Shown here: positions 35,402 to 44,550 of the stretch, in pieces
How positions within the stretch are numbered: position 1 is the stretch's first letter
Layout: every line of letters starts with the position of its first letter
Source of the DNA: Halorarius litoreus
Lineage (GTDB): Archaea > Halobacteriota > Halobacteria > Halobacteriales > Haloarculaceae
Length of the DNA: 64,000 bases
NCBI RefSeq assembly: GCF_024362405.1
Contig: NZ_CP101454.1
Location: forward strand, 2,232,001 to 2,296,000
Direction of reading: 5' to 3'
Made by a program: the position numbers and the translations under genes
Notes under the pieces: model-generated
Told to the model about the DNA's origin: nothing
What the model saw: the letters and a program-made list of their open reading frames with translations, nothing else
The model's database searches: none

Positions 35402-35586
35402 GTCCGGGCGTCGGCGTCGAACGGCCTAAACCCCGCGGTCCACCGGCTCGCCCTCTTCCACCGCGTCGATTGGCGGCCTCCAACTAGTATGGGTTTATCG
35501 TGGACATATGGGTTCTTCTAGAGCGGATAAGGTGGATAATCAGATACTCACAGAGGGTTTTTGTGTTAGTGTCTGAACTAGGGAGT

Positions 35587-36099
35587 ATGGCAATCGGTGA
35601 AGCTCCACGCGCGCAACGGCTGGACGAACGCCCGCTCGAAGACACCCACGACGTGACGGCGGCCGCAGAACGGCTCGACGACGACGCCTCCGCGACCCTG
35701 TACCTCCATTCGTCGGCTTCTCCTCCAGCGAAGCGCCGGCAGGCGGTGACTCGCGGGCGGTTCGACGCGCTCGTCGATGCGGACATCCTGCCCGAGGCGA
35801 CGGCCCGGAGCTGGGACGGGCAGACGGCGGCGCTCGACGTCGACGGGACGCCCACGCTCGACGTGTACGACGAGTTCACGGCCGCGGTCGGCGACCGCGG
35901 CCACCTCGATCCGTTCTTCCGCGAGTCCTCGACCGGATTCGGTGACCGCTCGGTCGTGTTGCCGGTGCTCTGTCTCGCGATTCGCCGCGGCGACACCGTA
36001 ACCGGACTCTACCCGTGCTGGCACGAGGGGACCCACTGGAGCGTCGAGGACGGACTGGAGGCGCTGGAGACGGGCGAGGACGTGGAGAACCTGCGGTAG
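35587..36099 (+). CDS. Haloarchaeal hypothetical protein
   Basis: The 170-residue soluble protein starts at MAIGEAPRAQRLDERPLEDT, downstream of an AT-rich promoter region. Residues about 45-65 (ASPPAKRRQAVTRGRFDALV) look helical and basic, and the rest is acidic, with SSTGFGDRSVVLPVLCLAIR as a hydrophobic core segment. It may include a degenerate HTH, but this is not clear. I recognise no family and can give no function. Confidence 0.5.
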   Translation: MAIGEAPRAQRLDERPLEDTHDVTAAAERLDDDASATLYLHSSASPPAKRRQAVTRGRFDALVDADILPEATARSWDGQTAALDVDGTPTLDVYDEFTAAVGDRGHLDPFFRESSTGFGDRSVVLPVLCLAIRRGDTVTGLYPCWHEGTHWSVEDGLEALETGEDVENLR

Positions 36100-36404
36100 G
36101 CTTCGGGCGGCGTTCGTCCTCTCGGTTTCTTCGTCAGGTCGTGTGAGTGGCGGCTCACCGTATCGGTTGTTCACGCCACGCGGCTCGCGTGTCGCTCTTT
36201 CCAACTCAGAATCCCACGCGGCTCGCGTGTCGCTCCTTCCAGTCGCTCCCGCTCGCGCCGACGTGGCACTCGCGGCGAGCAAGCTCGCCGCTCACGCCAC
36301 GCTGTTCACGGCTCCCTGCGGTCGCCGTTCACTGTGACGTGGCCTCGCTACGCTCGGCCACGCTCTTCGCAAACCCCTTTACCAACCCCCACTGACCGAT
36401 TCCC
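36100..36404. other. Gene-free stretch with a direct repeat
   Basis: About 305 bases hold no supported gene. The middle contains a 28-base direct repeat listed separately and many CGCTCGCG-like short repeats. The last 35 bases contain the argS promoter: an A/T-richer AAACCCCTTTACC lies about 25-37 bases before the ATG at 36405. Confidence 0.5.
36176..36241. repeat. 28-base direct repeat, two copies
   Basis: Copies at 36176-36203 and 36214-36241 differ at one position; the shared core is CCACGCGGCTCGCGTGTCGC. The period is 38 bases. Two copies with a 10-base gap are too few and too close for a CRISPR array. This is probably a local duplication. Confidence 0.85.
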
Positions 36405-38144
36405 ATGTTCATCGCCTTTCGCCAGGAAGTCGAGTCGGTGCTGACCGATGCCCTCGAGGCGTCGGGCTACCCGACCGACGACCTCGGCATCGAACAGCCC
36501 CCCGAGGGCGTCGACGCGGTGCTCGCTTCGAGCGCCGCGTTCCGGCTCGCCGGGGAGGCCGGCGCGCCGCCACCGAAGGTCGCCGCGGACCTCGCCGACG
36601 CCATCGACCTCTCGGATGCAGACCTCGTCGACGCCGCCGACGCACAGGGGCCGTACGTCAACTTCACCCCGAGCGAGCGGTACTTCCAGGGCGCACTCGA
36701 CACGCGCGAGGACGCCGGCCGCCTCCCCGACACCGGCGACGCCGTCGTCGTCGAACACACCTCCGCGAACCCGACCGGCCCGGTCCACGTCGGCCGCGCG
36801 CGCAACCCCATCATCGGTGACGCGGTGGCGAACGTCCTCGACTACGCCGGCAACGACGTCGAGCGCCACTACTACGTCAACGACGCCGGCCGGCAGATGG
36901 CCGTGTTCACGTGGGCGTACGAGACGTTCGACGAGTCGGACCTCGACGCGGACCCCGAACGCGACCGCATCGAGTACGACCTCGTGCGCTACTACCGCAA
37001 GGGCAACGAGTACCTCGAGAACGCCGACCCCGAGCAGGTCGAGGCTGCCGAGGCCGAAATCGAGTCCATCATGCAGGGGCTCGAAGCGGGCGACGATGCG
37101 GCATACGAGCGGGTCGGCGAGGTCGTCGACCAGGTGCTCTCCGGCATGAAGGCGTGTCTCGAACGCCTCCCAGCAGTGTTCGACGAGTTCGTCAAGGAGA
37201 CGCGGTTCATGCGCGACGGCTCGACCGACGACGTCATCGCGCGTCTCAAGGAGCTCGACGGGGCGGTCTACGAGGAGGACGCGTGGCAGCTCGAACTCGA
37301 CGGCTTCGAGAAGAACCTCGTGTTCCTCCGGTCGGACGGGACGAGCCTCTACACGACGCGCGACCTGGCGCACCACGAGTGGAAGTTCGACAACTACGAC
37401 CGCGCCGTCACGGTCCTCGGCGAGGACCACAAACTGCAGGCGGGCCAGCTGCGCGAGGCGCTCGACCTGCTGGGGAACGACACCTCCCAGCTGGAGTCGG
37501 TCATCTACTCGTACGTCAACCTCCCCGAGGGGAAGATGTCCACGAGAGCCGGCACGGGCGTCGACCTCGACGACCTGCTCGACGAGGCTATCGCCCGCGC
37601 CCGCGAGGAGGTCGAGACCCGACTCGACGACCGCATCCGCGACGACGACCTCACCGACGCGGACGTCGAGCGCATCGCCCACCAGGTCGGTATCGGCGCG
37701 GTCCGCTACGACATCGTCTCCAAACAGCCAACCAAAGCAATCACCTTCGAGTGGGACCGCGCGCTCGACTTCGAGGCGCAGTCCGCCCCGTACGTCCAGT
37801 ACGTCCACGCGCGCTGTTGCGGGATTCTCGACGACGCGGGCGACGTGCCCACGGACGTCGACGTGTCGCTGCTCGACACCCCGGAGGAGCGGGACCTCCT
37901 GCGCGTCATCGCCCGGCTCGACGGCGTCGTCGAGCAGGCCGCCGACGAACTCGAACCCCACCGCGTCGCGACGTTCACCCGCGAGTTCGCCGAGACGTTC
38001 AACGCCTTCTACCGCGAGTGCCCGGTGCTCGCGGCCGAGGACCCCGACGTGCGCGCCGCCCGCGTCGCGCTCGTGGCCGCGGCTCGCCACACCATCGCCA
38101 ACGCGCTCGACATGCTCGGCGTCGAGGCACCACACTCGATGTGA
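36405..38144 (+). CDS. argS: Arginyl-tRNA synthetase
   Basis: The 579-residue class I enzyme charges tRNA-Arg. The HIGH-type motif is [10 protein letters not shown] (about 130-139) after the N-terminal Add1 domain. The KMSKS counterpart is KMSTRAGTG near residues 378-386. The C-terminal anticodon-binding helical domain ends [13 protein letters not shown], a typical ArgRS tail. It seems to be transcribed alone from a promoter directly upstream. Confidence 0.97.
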   Translation: MFIAFRQEVESVLTDALEASGYPTDDLGIEQPPEGVDAVLASSAAFRLAGEAGAPPPKVAADLADAIDLSDADLVDAADAQGPYVNFTPSERYFQGALDTREDAGRLPDTGDAVVVEHTSANPTGPVHVGRARNPIIGDAVANVLDYAGNDVERHYYVNDAGRQMAVFTWAYETFDESDLDADPERDRIEYDLVRYYRKGNEYLENADPEQVEAAEAEIESIMQGLEAGDDAAYERVGEVVDQVLSGMKACLERLPAVFDEFVKETRFMRDGSTDDVIARLKELDGAVYEEDAWQLELDGFEKNLVFLRSDGTSLYTTRDLAHHEWKFDNYDRAVTVLGEDHKLQAGQLREALDLLGNDTSQLESVIYSYVNLPEGKMSTRAGTGVDLDDLLDEAIARAREEVETRLDDRIRDDDLTDADVERIAHQVGIGAVRYDIVSKQPTKAITFEWDRALDFEAQSAPYVQYVHARCCGILDDAGDVPTDVDVSLLDTPEERDLLRVIARLDGVVEQAADELEPHRVATFTREFAETFNAFYRECPVLAAEDPDVRAARVALVAAARHTIANALDMLGVEAPHSM

Positions 38145-38189
38145 CACGGCCGGGGCTCACGCCTCGACCATACGGAAAACGGAGCGTTC

Positions 38190-38336
38190 TCAGACGAGCG
38201 CCGGGAGCAGCAGGCTGCCCGCGATGAGCTGTCCGCCCACGGCCAGCACCGCGGCTGCGCCGAGGCCGAGGGTCAGCAACAGGAAGATGACGATCCAGGA
38301 AAGCCGCACTGACGGGTCCGTCTCGGCGTCGCTCAT
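38190..38336 (-). CDS. 48-residue single- or two-helix membrane protein
   Basis: The frame reads MSDAETDPSVRLSWIVIFLL, then continues with a long hydrophobic stretch rich in Leu, Ala and Gly and ends in LLLPALV before the TGA. The hydrophilic, acidic N-terminus of about 12 residues is followed by one long or two short membrane segments. It lies 30 bases downstream of the MinD-like gene on the same strand. A TATA-like GTTTAACC on the minus strand about 22-29 bases before its ATG could also drive it alone. The family is unknown. Confidence 0.6.
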   Translation of the reverse strand: MSDAETDPSVRLSWIVIFLLLTLGLGAAAVLAVGGQLIAGSLLLPALV

Positions 38337-38366
38337 ATCTGGCAGTTGGAGGCCCGCGGTTAAACG

Positions 38367-39278
38367 TTAGCGAAAGCGGTCCGAGAGCCGGCCGAGAAGG
38401 CCACCGCCATCGTCCTCCGTTCCGCCGCCGTCGTCCGTGTCGTCGCTCTCGCCGTTGCCGTCGGTCACCACCGGCTGGTCGGTCAGGAGCCCGCCGCCGT
38501 CGCCGTCGCCGAGCCACTCGAGCACCCCCTCGGCGAGCCGGCTGTACGCGAATCCTGCCGGCGACTCGGGGGCTGTGAACGCGATGGGTTCGATGTCGAG
38601 CGTGCGGGCGTCGCCGGGGACGACCGAGAGGATGTCGGCGCCGAGCCGCTCGCTCACCGCGGAGACGTCGGTCTCGTCGCCGGCTTTGTTGAGGACGGCG
38701 CCGACGACGGACAGTCCCTCGTTCCGGCACGCGTCGAGCCCCTTCGCCGCGGTCGACAGCGAGTTCTCGCGGGTGTCGGTGACCACGACGATGCCGTCGG
38801 GGAGGCGGGCGACCGCCGGGCCGAGCGTGCCGGCGTCGGCGACAATGTAGTCGTACGCGAACGCGAGGTCCGCGCGGGCATCGGCCATCGTCTCGTCGTC
38901 GACGTCTCCGAACACCGAGCGGTCGCCGCCGACCACAACCGGCAGCTCGCCGACCTCGACTTCGCCGGTTTCGACCTCGACGTCGCCGGCGCGAAACGCC
39001 GTCTCGTCGCGGCCCAGCGCCTCGGCGTAGGCGGCAAGCGACGCCTCGACGTCACCGTGTGGCAACTCGACGTTCGCCGTGGCTCGACCGGCGGGTGCGC
39101 CGTCCGCGAGGACGTCGGCGAGCGTCGCCTCGGTCTCGACGTCGAACCAGTCGGCGACGTCGCCGGTGAGGTCGAGGACGGCCGCGTGGTGGCCCTCGCG
39201 CCGGAGCGCGGCCGCGAGGTCCACTGTGGTCGTGGTCGTCCCCGTGCCCGTGGCTCCGACGACCCCCAGTACCTGCAT
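38367..39278 (-). CDS. MinD/ParA-like protein lacking the P-loop lysines
   Basis: The 303-residue protein has the MinD/ParA fold signature: N-terminal VLGVVGATGTGTTTTTVDL, IVADAGTLGPAVARLP in the switch II region, and VVGAVLNKAGDE near residue 195. In the loop, both the deviant Walker A signature Lys and the P-loop Lys of the KGGxGKT consensus are absent (ATGTGTT). ATP hydrolysis may be lost. The C-terminal 40 residues are a Gly/Asp-rich linker ending GLLGRLSDRFR, possibly an amphipathic membrane-targeting helix. It is divergent from aRF1 and followed by a tiny membrane protein gene. Confidence 0.78.
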   Translation of the reverse strand: MQVLGVVGATGTGTTTTTVDLAAALRREGHHAAVLDLTGDVADWFDVETEATLADVLADGAPAGRATANVELPHGDVEASLAAYAEALGRDETAFRAGDVEVETGEVEVGELPVVVGGDRSVFGDVDDETMADARADLAFAYDYIVADAGTLGPAVARLPDGIVVVTDTRENSLSTAAKGLDACRNEGLSVVGAVLNKAGDETDVSAVSERLGADILSVVPGDARTLDIEPIAFTAPESPAGFAYSRLAEGVLEWLGDGDGGGLLTDQPVVTDGNGESDDTDDGGGTEDDGGGLLGRLSDRFR

Positions 39279-39400
39279 ACCTTACCCTGTGTTCGAATCT
39301 GTATAAAAGTATCCCGTGTATAGACGGCTGAAACGCGCGTGTGATACGGCGCTCCCACGCGGTCAACACTTACTTAGCCTCGTTGGGCCTAGCCCCGGCA
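39279..39400. promoter_or_regulatory. Divergent promoter region of the MinD-like and aRF1 genes
   Basis: Toward the minus strand, ACTTTTATAC (about 39302-39311) lies 24-33 bases before the MinD-like ATG. Toward the plus strand, ACTTACTTA (about 39367-39375) lies 26-34 bases before the aRF1 ATG. Both spacings fit archaeal TATA boxes with leaderless or very short-leader transcripts. Confidence 0.6.
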
Positions 39401-40651
39401 ATGAGTCAGCAGGAGGAAGAGCAGTCGGACAAACAGAAGTACGAGTTCCGACGCGTCATCGAGGAGCTCCAGGACTACTCGGGGTCAGGGACACAGCTCG
39501 TCAGCATCTACGTCCCCGACGACCGCCAGATCTCGGACGTGGCTGCCCACATCACCCAGGAGCACTCGGAGGCGTCGAACATCAAGTCCAAGCAGACTCG
39601 CACGGCCGTACAGGACGCGCTCACGTCGCTGAAGGACCGCCTGAAGTACTACAAGACACCACCCAAAAACGGGATGGTGCTGTTCTCGGGGGCCATCGAC
39701 ACGGGTGGCGGCCAGACCGACATGGTGACGAAGGTGCTGGAGTCGCCGCCGGACCCCATCGAGTCGTTCCGCTACCACTGTGACTCGGCGTTCCTCACCG
39801 AGCCGCTCGAACACATGCTCGCGGACAAGGGGCTGTTCGGGCTCATCGTCCTCGACCGGCGGGAGGCGAACGTCGGCTGGCTGAAGGGCAAGCGCGTCGA
39901 GCCCGTCAAGTCCGCGTCGTCGCTCGTCCCCGGCAAGCAGCGGAAAGGTGGCCAGTCCGCACAGCGGTTCGCCCGCCTTCGCCTGGAGGCCATCGACAAC
40001 TTCTATCAGGAGGTCGCGGAGATGGCGAACGACCTGATGGTCCCCAAGCGCCACGAGATGGACGGCGTGCTCGTCGGCGGCCCCTCACCGACGAAAGACG
40101 AGTTCCTCGACGGCGACTACCTCCACCACGAACTCCAGGACATCGTCCTCGGGAAGTTCGACGTCTCCTACACCGACGAGTCGGGGCTGTACGACCTCGT
40201 CGACGCGGCCGAGGACGTGCTGGCCGAGACGGAGGTGATGAAGGACAAAGAGCAGATGGAGGAGTTCTTCAAGGAGCTCCACGACGGCGAGCGCGCCACC
40301 TACGGGTTCGAGCAGACGCGCCGCAACCTCATCATGGGCTCGGTCGACCGGCTGCTGCTCTCCGAGGACATCCGGAAGGACGTCATCACCTACACCTGCG
40401 AGAACGGCCACGAGGAGCGGGAGGTCGTCGACCGCCGGAAGGCGACGCCCGACCACGAGTGTACCGAGTGCGGCGCGACGGTCTCTGCCGACGAGGAGGC
40501 CCGAGAGGACGTCATCGACCACCTCATCGACATCGCCGAACAGCGCGGCACCGAAGCCAAATTCATCTCCACCGACTTCGAGAAAGGCGAGCAGCTCATG
40601 ACCGCGTTCGGCGGGGTCGCCGGCATCCTCCGCTACTCGACGGGCGTCTAA
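39401..40651 (+). CDS. prf1: Peptide chain release factor aRF1
   Basis: The 416-residue factor recognises all three stop codons and releases the nascent chain. The codon-recognition motif NIKS is at residues 60-63 and the catalytic GGQ at 183-185 (RKGGQSAQRF). The C-terminal domain includes zinc-ligand cysteines (TCENGHEE and CTECGAT near 325-365). An upstream in-frame ATG is rejected because MSQQEEEQSDKQKYEFRR is the expected N-terminus and the TATA element fits it. Confidence 0.97.
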   Translation: MSQQEEEQSDKQKYEFRRVIEELQDYSGSGTQLVSIYVPDDRQISDVAAHITQEHSEASNIKSKQTRTAVQDALTSLKDRLKYYKTPPKNGMVLFSGAIDTGGGQTDMVTKVLESPPDPIESFRYHCDSAFLTEPLEHMLADKGLFGLIVLDRREANVGWLKGKRVEPVKSASSLVPGKQRKGGQSAQRFARLRLEAIDNFYQEVAEMANDLMVPKRHEMDGVLVGGPSPTKDEFLDGDYLHHELQDIVLGKFDVSYTDESGLYDLVDAAEDVLAETEVMKDKEQMEEFFKELHDGERATYGFEQTRRNLIMGSVDRLLLSEDIRKDVITYTCENGHEEREVVDRRKATPDHECTECGATVSADEEAREDVIDHLIDIAEQRGTEAKFISTDFEKGEQLMTAFGGVAGILRYSTGV

Positions 40652-40670
40652 GCCGACTGTCTCTTCTCCC

Positions 40671-41789
40671 CTACGCCACGACGCGGGTGACGGTCCCAAC
40701 CAGCCCACGGAGCTCGCCGTCGTCGAACAGTCCCCGGAACTGGATGGCGCTCTCGATGGTCTCCCCCTCGTTCGGCTGGAGCGTCACGTCCAGCATGACT
40801 TCGTGGGTGGTGCCCGTCCGCAGGTGGTCGCGAGCGGTCCGGGCCTGCTCGACGCTCGGCTCGTCGAAGACGACCGAGAGCGGCTGGTTCACCAGCGTCT
40901 CGACGCCGACCAGCTCGGCGAACCCCTCGCTCACGAGGTCGAACCGGAGGTCCTCGTCGAGGACGCAGACCGGGTCGGGCAGAAGCGCAATCGCCTGCCG
41001 GTAGCGGTCGAGCGACTCTCTGACCTCCTGGTGTCTGGTAAGGTCGGTCGCGACACAGACGTGGCCACCGTCGTGGATGAGTCCCATCGACAGCGACTCG
41101 ACGAACTGCTCGCCCGACCGTCGTTGCGCGACGGCCTCGCCGACCCACGAGCCCGTCGCCTCCATCTCCGGAATCACCTCGTCGAGCAGGTACGCGACCT
41201 GGTCGTCGGGGTAGAGCTCCCGCCAGTGGCGGCCGACGAACGCCTCGCGGTCGTAGCCGTACAGCTCGGCGTACGAGCTGTTCGCGTCGGTGTAGTGGCC
41301 CGCCGCGTCCACGATGGCGATTCCCTCCTGGGCGGTCTCGATGGCCTGCCACCAGCGGCGATTGCGCGCGTCGACCCGGTGGCGCTCGACCGCGTTCTGG
41401 ATGCGGTTCGCCAGCAACTGGTACTGCTCGCTCCCTCGCCCCTTCTGGAGGTAGTCGGTAACGCCCGAGGAGATCGCGTCGCTGGCGATCTCCTCGCTCC
41501 CCCGTCCCGTGAACAGGATGAACGGGAGGTCGCCGTACCGGTCGCGGACGATACCAAGCAGTTCGAGCCCGTTGCGGTCCGGCATGTTGTAGTCGCTCAC
41601 GACGCAGTCGACGGGGTGGTCGTCGAGATACGCCAGCCCGGCGTCCGAGTCGGTCGCCGTCTCGACGTGAAACCCCTCGGCGGTCAACGCCGCCCGCGTC
41701 AGCACCCCGAAGTCGGCGTCGTCCTCGACGTGGAGGACGTGAACCGCCTCGGCCACGGCCGGCCCGGGGGGCAGCACGGAGGTACTCAT
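40671..41789 (-). CDS. Response regulator with two PAS domains
   Basis: The 372-residue protein begins with a receiver domain (about 15-135): acidic pocket HVEDDADF, phospho-acceptor Asp66 in DCVVSDYNMP, Thr in ILFTGRGSEE and Lys in YLQKGRGSEQ. Two PAS domains follow at about 145-260 (IETAQEGIAIVDAAGHYTDA) and 265-372. There is no kinase core or DNA-binding domain, so it probably passes signals by protein contact. It is convergent with aRF1. Confidence 0.88.
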   Translation of the reverse strand: MSTSVLPPGPAVAEAVHVLHVEDDADFGVLTRAALTAEGFHVETATDSDAGLAYLDDHPVDCVVSDYNMPDRNGLELLGIVRDRYGDLPFILFTGRGSEEIASDAISSGVTDYLQKGRGSEQYQLLANRIQNAVERHRVDARNRRWWQAIETAQEGIAIVDAAGHYTDANSSYAELYGYDREAFVGRHWRELYPDDQVAYLLDEVIPEMEATGSWVGEAVAQRRSGEQFVESLSMGLIHDGGHVCVATDLTRHQEVRESLDRYRQAIALLPDPVCVLDEDLRFDLVSEGFAELVGVETLVNQPLSVVFDEPSVEQARTARDHLRTGTTHEVMLDVTLQPNEGETIESAIQFRGLFDDGELRGLVGTVTRVVA

Positions 41790-41866
41790 GCTCCGTGTTG
41801 GCTGTGCACAGATATCAACCTCGCTACCTCGACAGCCAGGGGGTCGGACTCGCTACGGGCCGTCGC

Positions 41867-42130
41867 TCACCGTTCGTCGAAGCCGTCTGCCCGCTCGGCG
41901 AGCTTCGCAGCGTCCGTCGCCACCTGCGAGACGGGCACGTCGGTGCGGTCGGCCAGCCAGCGAACGTGCGCCGCGATGAGGTCGAGCTGTGCGCCGACCG
42001 CGTCGTCCGTGTGGCCGGTGTTGACCCTGAGCGTCGGGCCCGACTCGCCGTGGACGAGCGCGGCGCTCGGCTGAGTCTCGTCGGCGGCGTACAGCAACTG
42101 GATACCGTCCTCGTGGGGATGGTCGCCCAT
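41867..42130 (-). CDS. Small acidic haloarchaeal hypothetical protein
   Basis: The 87-residue protein starts at MGDHPHEDGIQLLYAADETQ. An alternating strand-helix pattern is followed by a C-terminal helix (DDAVGAQLDLIAAHVRWLAD). Composition is acidic, in line with the rest of the genome. Longer upstream starts would run through poor coding sequence. It is 77 bases upstream of the response regulator on the same strand. I recognise no functional family. Confidence 0.6.
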   Translation of the reverse strand: MGDHPHEDGIQLLYAADETQPSAALVHGESGPTLRVNTGHTDDAVGAQLDLIAAHVRWLADRTDVPVSQVATDAAKLAERADGFDER

Positions 42131-42306
42131 ACGCCGCGTTTCGGGGGGAACGGGAAAAGCGCACGGACCCGCCACCACAACGCCTATGACCGACCCCGGT
42201 GTGCCGTTGAACTGGACGCGTTCTCTGTCCCGAAACGGGTGGTAGCGATGCAACTGTCCACGGCCGACCGCCCGTACCGACCGACGACCTACTGCCGGAG
42301 GGTCCG

Positions 42307-43140
42307 ATGAGACCGCTCGACCTCGCCGACCTCCCGGCACACTCCGCGTGGGCACGATACCTGCTCGACCCCGCGGGTGACCCACCGACTGACCCCACGG
42401 CGTACACGTCCGTCGAGACGTACGACGACCTGTACGGACACATCCTCGAGGAGTATCGCACTGGTGGAGTCGCCCCCGAGGAACTCGCGAGTCGAATCTA
42501 CGCGAGGGGCCGCGCGGACCCCGGTGCCGTCTCCGTCGGCGGAGACCTGTTTCTCGCGAGTCCCGAGACCCTGTGCGACCGCGACGCGCAGGCGGTCCGC
42601 GACGCGCTTCGAGGGGTTGAGTCGACGCCTGACACCGTCTTCGACCTCGGTTGTGGCTGGGGGGCGGCGCTCGACCCCATCGCCGAGGCCCTGCCCGAGA
42701 CGGGGGTCGTCGGCGGTGAGTCTGCGGAGAACGGCGTGGCGCTGGCCCGCGCCCTCTTCGGCGGCGGTCGTCTCTCGGTCGAGCCGTTCGACTTCCACGG
42801 CGACTGGAGTCTCATGGAAGCGGTGGCGGGTGACAGCCTCGTGTTCACTCGCGGGGCACTCACGACGCTCTCCGACGTCGAGGGGGTCGTCGACCGGTTC
42901 GCAGCGCTCGCGCGTTCGGGGACCGTGGTCGGTGGCGTCCACCTCGAACAGGTCGACGCCCATCCCGAGACGACGCTCGGACTCTTGCGGCGGCACTACG
43001 CACGCGTCAGAGGCTACGACACCAGCCTGCTCGACGCGTTGCGAACACACGAAGATATCGCGGTGCAAGCGGTCGAGTACGACGTCCTCGGAGCGAACCC
43101 GCTGCACCCACTGACCGCGATTCGGTGGATACCTGCCTGA
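42307..43140 (+). CDS. Class I SAM-dependent methyltransferase
   Basis: The 277-residue protein has the SAM-binding motif I TVFDLGCGWGAALDPI near residues 109-124 and an acidic residue after strand 2 in VVGGESAENGVALA. The methyl acceptor is unknown. The N-terminal 100 residues (LADLPAHSAWARYLLDPAGD) form a separate helical region. A 20-codon reading frame at 42248-42310 overlaps the start in ATGA. It abuts the DUF6276 gene with no gap. Confidence 0.82.
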   Translation: MRPLDLADLPAHSAWARYLLDPAGDPPTDPTAYTSVETYDDLYGHILEEYRTGGVAPEELASRIYARGRADPGAVSVGGDLFLASPETLCDRDAQAVRDALRGVESTPDTVFDLGCGWGAALDPIAEALPETGVVGGESAENGVALARALFGGGRLSVEPFDFHGDWSLMEAVAGDSLVFTRGALTTLSDVEGVVDRFAALARSGTVVGGVHLEQVDAHPETTLGLLRRHYARVRGYDTSLLDALRTHEDIAVQAVEYDVLGANPLHPLTAIRWIPA

Positions 43141-43518
43141 CTACAGCAACTGTTCGAGCTGGTGTCGGCGCCGGCTCACGTCGAAGTGGAGCCGGACGTT
43201 GCCCTGTGCCTGCAGGCGGTCGATGAGCAGCAGCGGGTCGACGCCCTCTGCCTCTGCGGCGCGCACGAGCCCCTCGATGTTCGCGCGGTTGAGCGCGAGC
43301 GAGTCGAGCATCCCGAGTGCCAGCGCCATCGCCGCGCCCGCGTCACCTTCGGGGAACTCGTCGGAGACGTGTGAGAAGTCGGGCGCGCCCCCAGCGTCGG
43401 CGGGGCGGAGGGTCAGACAGCGCGTACACGAGGCGACGGTGGCGTCGTCGACGAACTCGGCGAGAGAATCGGGAACGGTGTAGGCGACCATCGGGCCGCC
43501 GCAGTTCGGACAGTCCAT
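43141..43518 (-). CDS. DUF6276 zinc-ribbon protein
   Basis: The 125-residue protein has an N-terminal zinc ribbon with Cys3, Cys6 (CPNCGGPM) and Cys31, Cys34 (CTRC), followed by a helical domain (GAAMALALGMLDSLALNRAN) ending in RRRHQLEQLL. The layout matches the haloarchaeal DUF6276 family as I recall it. Its role is unknown, though nucleic acid or protein binding is usual for such ribbons. It is convergent with the methyltransferase gene and directly adjacent. Confidence 0.72.
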   Translation of the reverse strand: MDCPNCGGPMVAYTVPDSLAEFVDDATVASCTRCLTLRPADAGGAPDFSHVSDEFPEGDAGAAMALALGMLDSLALNRANIEGLVRAAEAEGVDPLLLIDRLQAQGNVRLHFDVSRRRHQLEQLL

Positions 43519-43561
43519 GCCAGCGGTTCGCCGCCGCTCGGCAAGGGACTTCTGGTCGCGT

Positions 43562-43732
43562 TCAGGCCTTCGTGACCGGCTCGACTTCGCGGCTCAGACA
43601 CTCCTGGCAGGACACCCGCTTCGGCTCCTTGTACGAGCCGAACTCGGCTCCGCAGTCGGTACACTCGAAGCGCGTCTCGTCGAGCGAGTCGTCACCCGTG
43701 ACGACGCTCTTGAGCTTGTCGACCACGCTCAT
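43562..43732 (-). CDS. 56-residue zinc-ribbon protein
   Basis: The protein starts MSVVDKLKSVVTGDDSLDET and contains one zinc ribbon with CTDCGAEF and CQECLSRE. Small single-ribbon proteins of this kind are common in haloarchaea and often act in regulation or RNA binding; this one is uncharacterised. An upstream in-frame ATG at 43813 is not favoured because it adds 27 residues before the conserved part. It lies 43 bases from DUF6276 on the same strand. Confidence 0.7.
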   Translation of the reverse strand: MSVVDKLKSVVTGDDSLDETRFECTDCGAEFGSYKEPKRVSCQECLSREVEPVTKA

Positions 43733-43970
43733 GGTCCAGTCCAGAGTGGACGCGGGAGCCACTAAACGGCTGGCCGGAGCTACGTCGGGCGAAGTGTGGT
43801 AACTCCCGGCCACGAGGATTTTGCTGTGCCACGGTCTGTTCCAGCCATTGCTCGGGGCTTCGTGAGCTGAAGCCGCGTAACGTGAGGGCGCACGCGGCTG
43901 TCGACTATGCCCGCGGCGCGGTCCGACGACGGGGGCCGAGCGAAGCGAGCAGCCTCGCGCAAAACGTGCG

Positions 43971-44423
43971 TTAGTAGTCGAGGTCGAACTGCTGGTTCTC
44001 GACGACGGTGTTGAGCACGACGCTCGTGTTCGACTCCTTGATGTCGGGGTCGATGAGCAGCTCCTTGATCTGCTCGTTCATGTGGTCGGTGTCGGTGAAC
44101 TTGCCGATGGCCACGATGTCGTGGTCGCCGGTCACCTCGTACACCGAGACCATCTGGGTGTGCTCGCGGAGCCGCTCGGTGATGTCCGGCAGGGCCGACC
44201 CCTCGCACTTCAGCTGGATGACCGCGGTGACGTCGTACCCGAGCTTGTCGTAGTCGACGATGGGCGTGTAGCCGCGGATGATGCCGTCTTCTTCGAGGTC
44301 CGAGAGGTGGTTCGAGACGGTCGTCACGGAGACGTCGAGGTCTTCAGCCAGCGAGCGGAGCGACGCCCGGCCGTCGTGCAGCAGGGCATTCACCAGTTTC
44401 CGGTCCAGGTTTTCGTACGTCAT
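43971..44423 (-). CDS. lrp: Lrp/AsnC family transcriptional regulator
   Basis: The 150-residue protein has an N-terminal winged helix ([20 protein letters not shown], then [20 protein letters not shown]) and a C-terminal RAM domain ([17 protein letters not shown]). Haloarchaeal Lrp is often divergently placed beside glnA, and in Halobacterium a homologue controls glnA; the arrangement here is the same, so regulation of glutamine synthesis is likely. The effector is probably an amino acid such as glutamine. Confidence 0.93.
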   Translation of the reverse strand: MTYENLDRKLVNALLHDGRASLRSLAEDLDVSVTTVSNHLSDLEEDGIIRGYTPIVDYDKLGYDVTAVIQLKCEGSALPDITERLREHTQMVSVYEVTGDHDIVAIGKFTDTDHMNEQIKELLIDPDIKESNTSVVLNTVVENQQFDLDY

Positions 44424-44550
44424 TACACCCCACCACTCACTCCACCCATTAGAATTTTACGAATATCCAGTTCCGATGGGCGTAGAGAATTTTTTGCGAG
44501 GATAGGTAGGGTTTTAGTGTCTCGGATGGTCGTTCCGCGTGCCCAAAACG
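44424..44550. promoter_or_regulatory. Divergent lrp-glnA promoter region
   Basis: The 127-base gap is unusually AT-rich for this genome. GTAAAATTCTAATG reads toward lrp and GGGTTTTAGTG (44508-44518) reads toward glnA. Two GAATTTT-type elements (44453-44458 region and AGAATTTTTTG at about 44486-44496) are candidate Lrp contact sites by position only. The glnA start could be GTG 44539 or ATG 44551 depending on where transcription begins. Confidence 0.5.

Noticed and set aside
36176..36241. Start of a CRISPR array
   Set aside because: Only two copies with a 10-base gap and no cas genes nearby.
39291..39300. GTTCGAATCT as a tRNA T-loop
   Set aside because: No cloverleaf can be formed around it, and it lies between two promoter elements.
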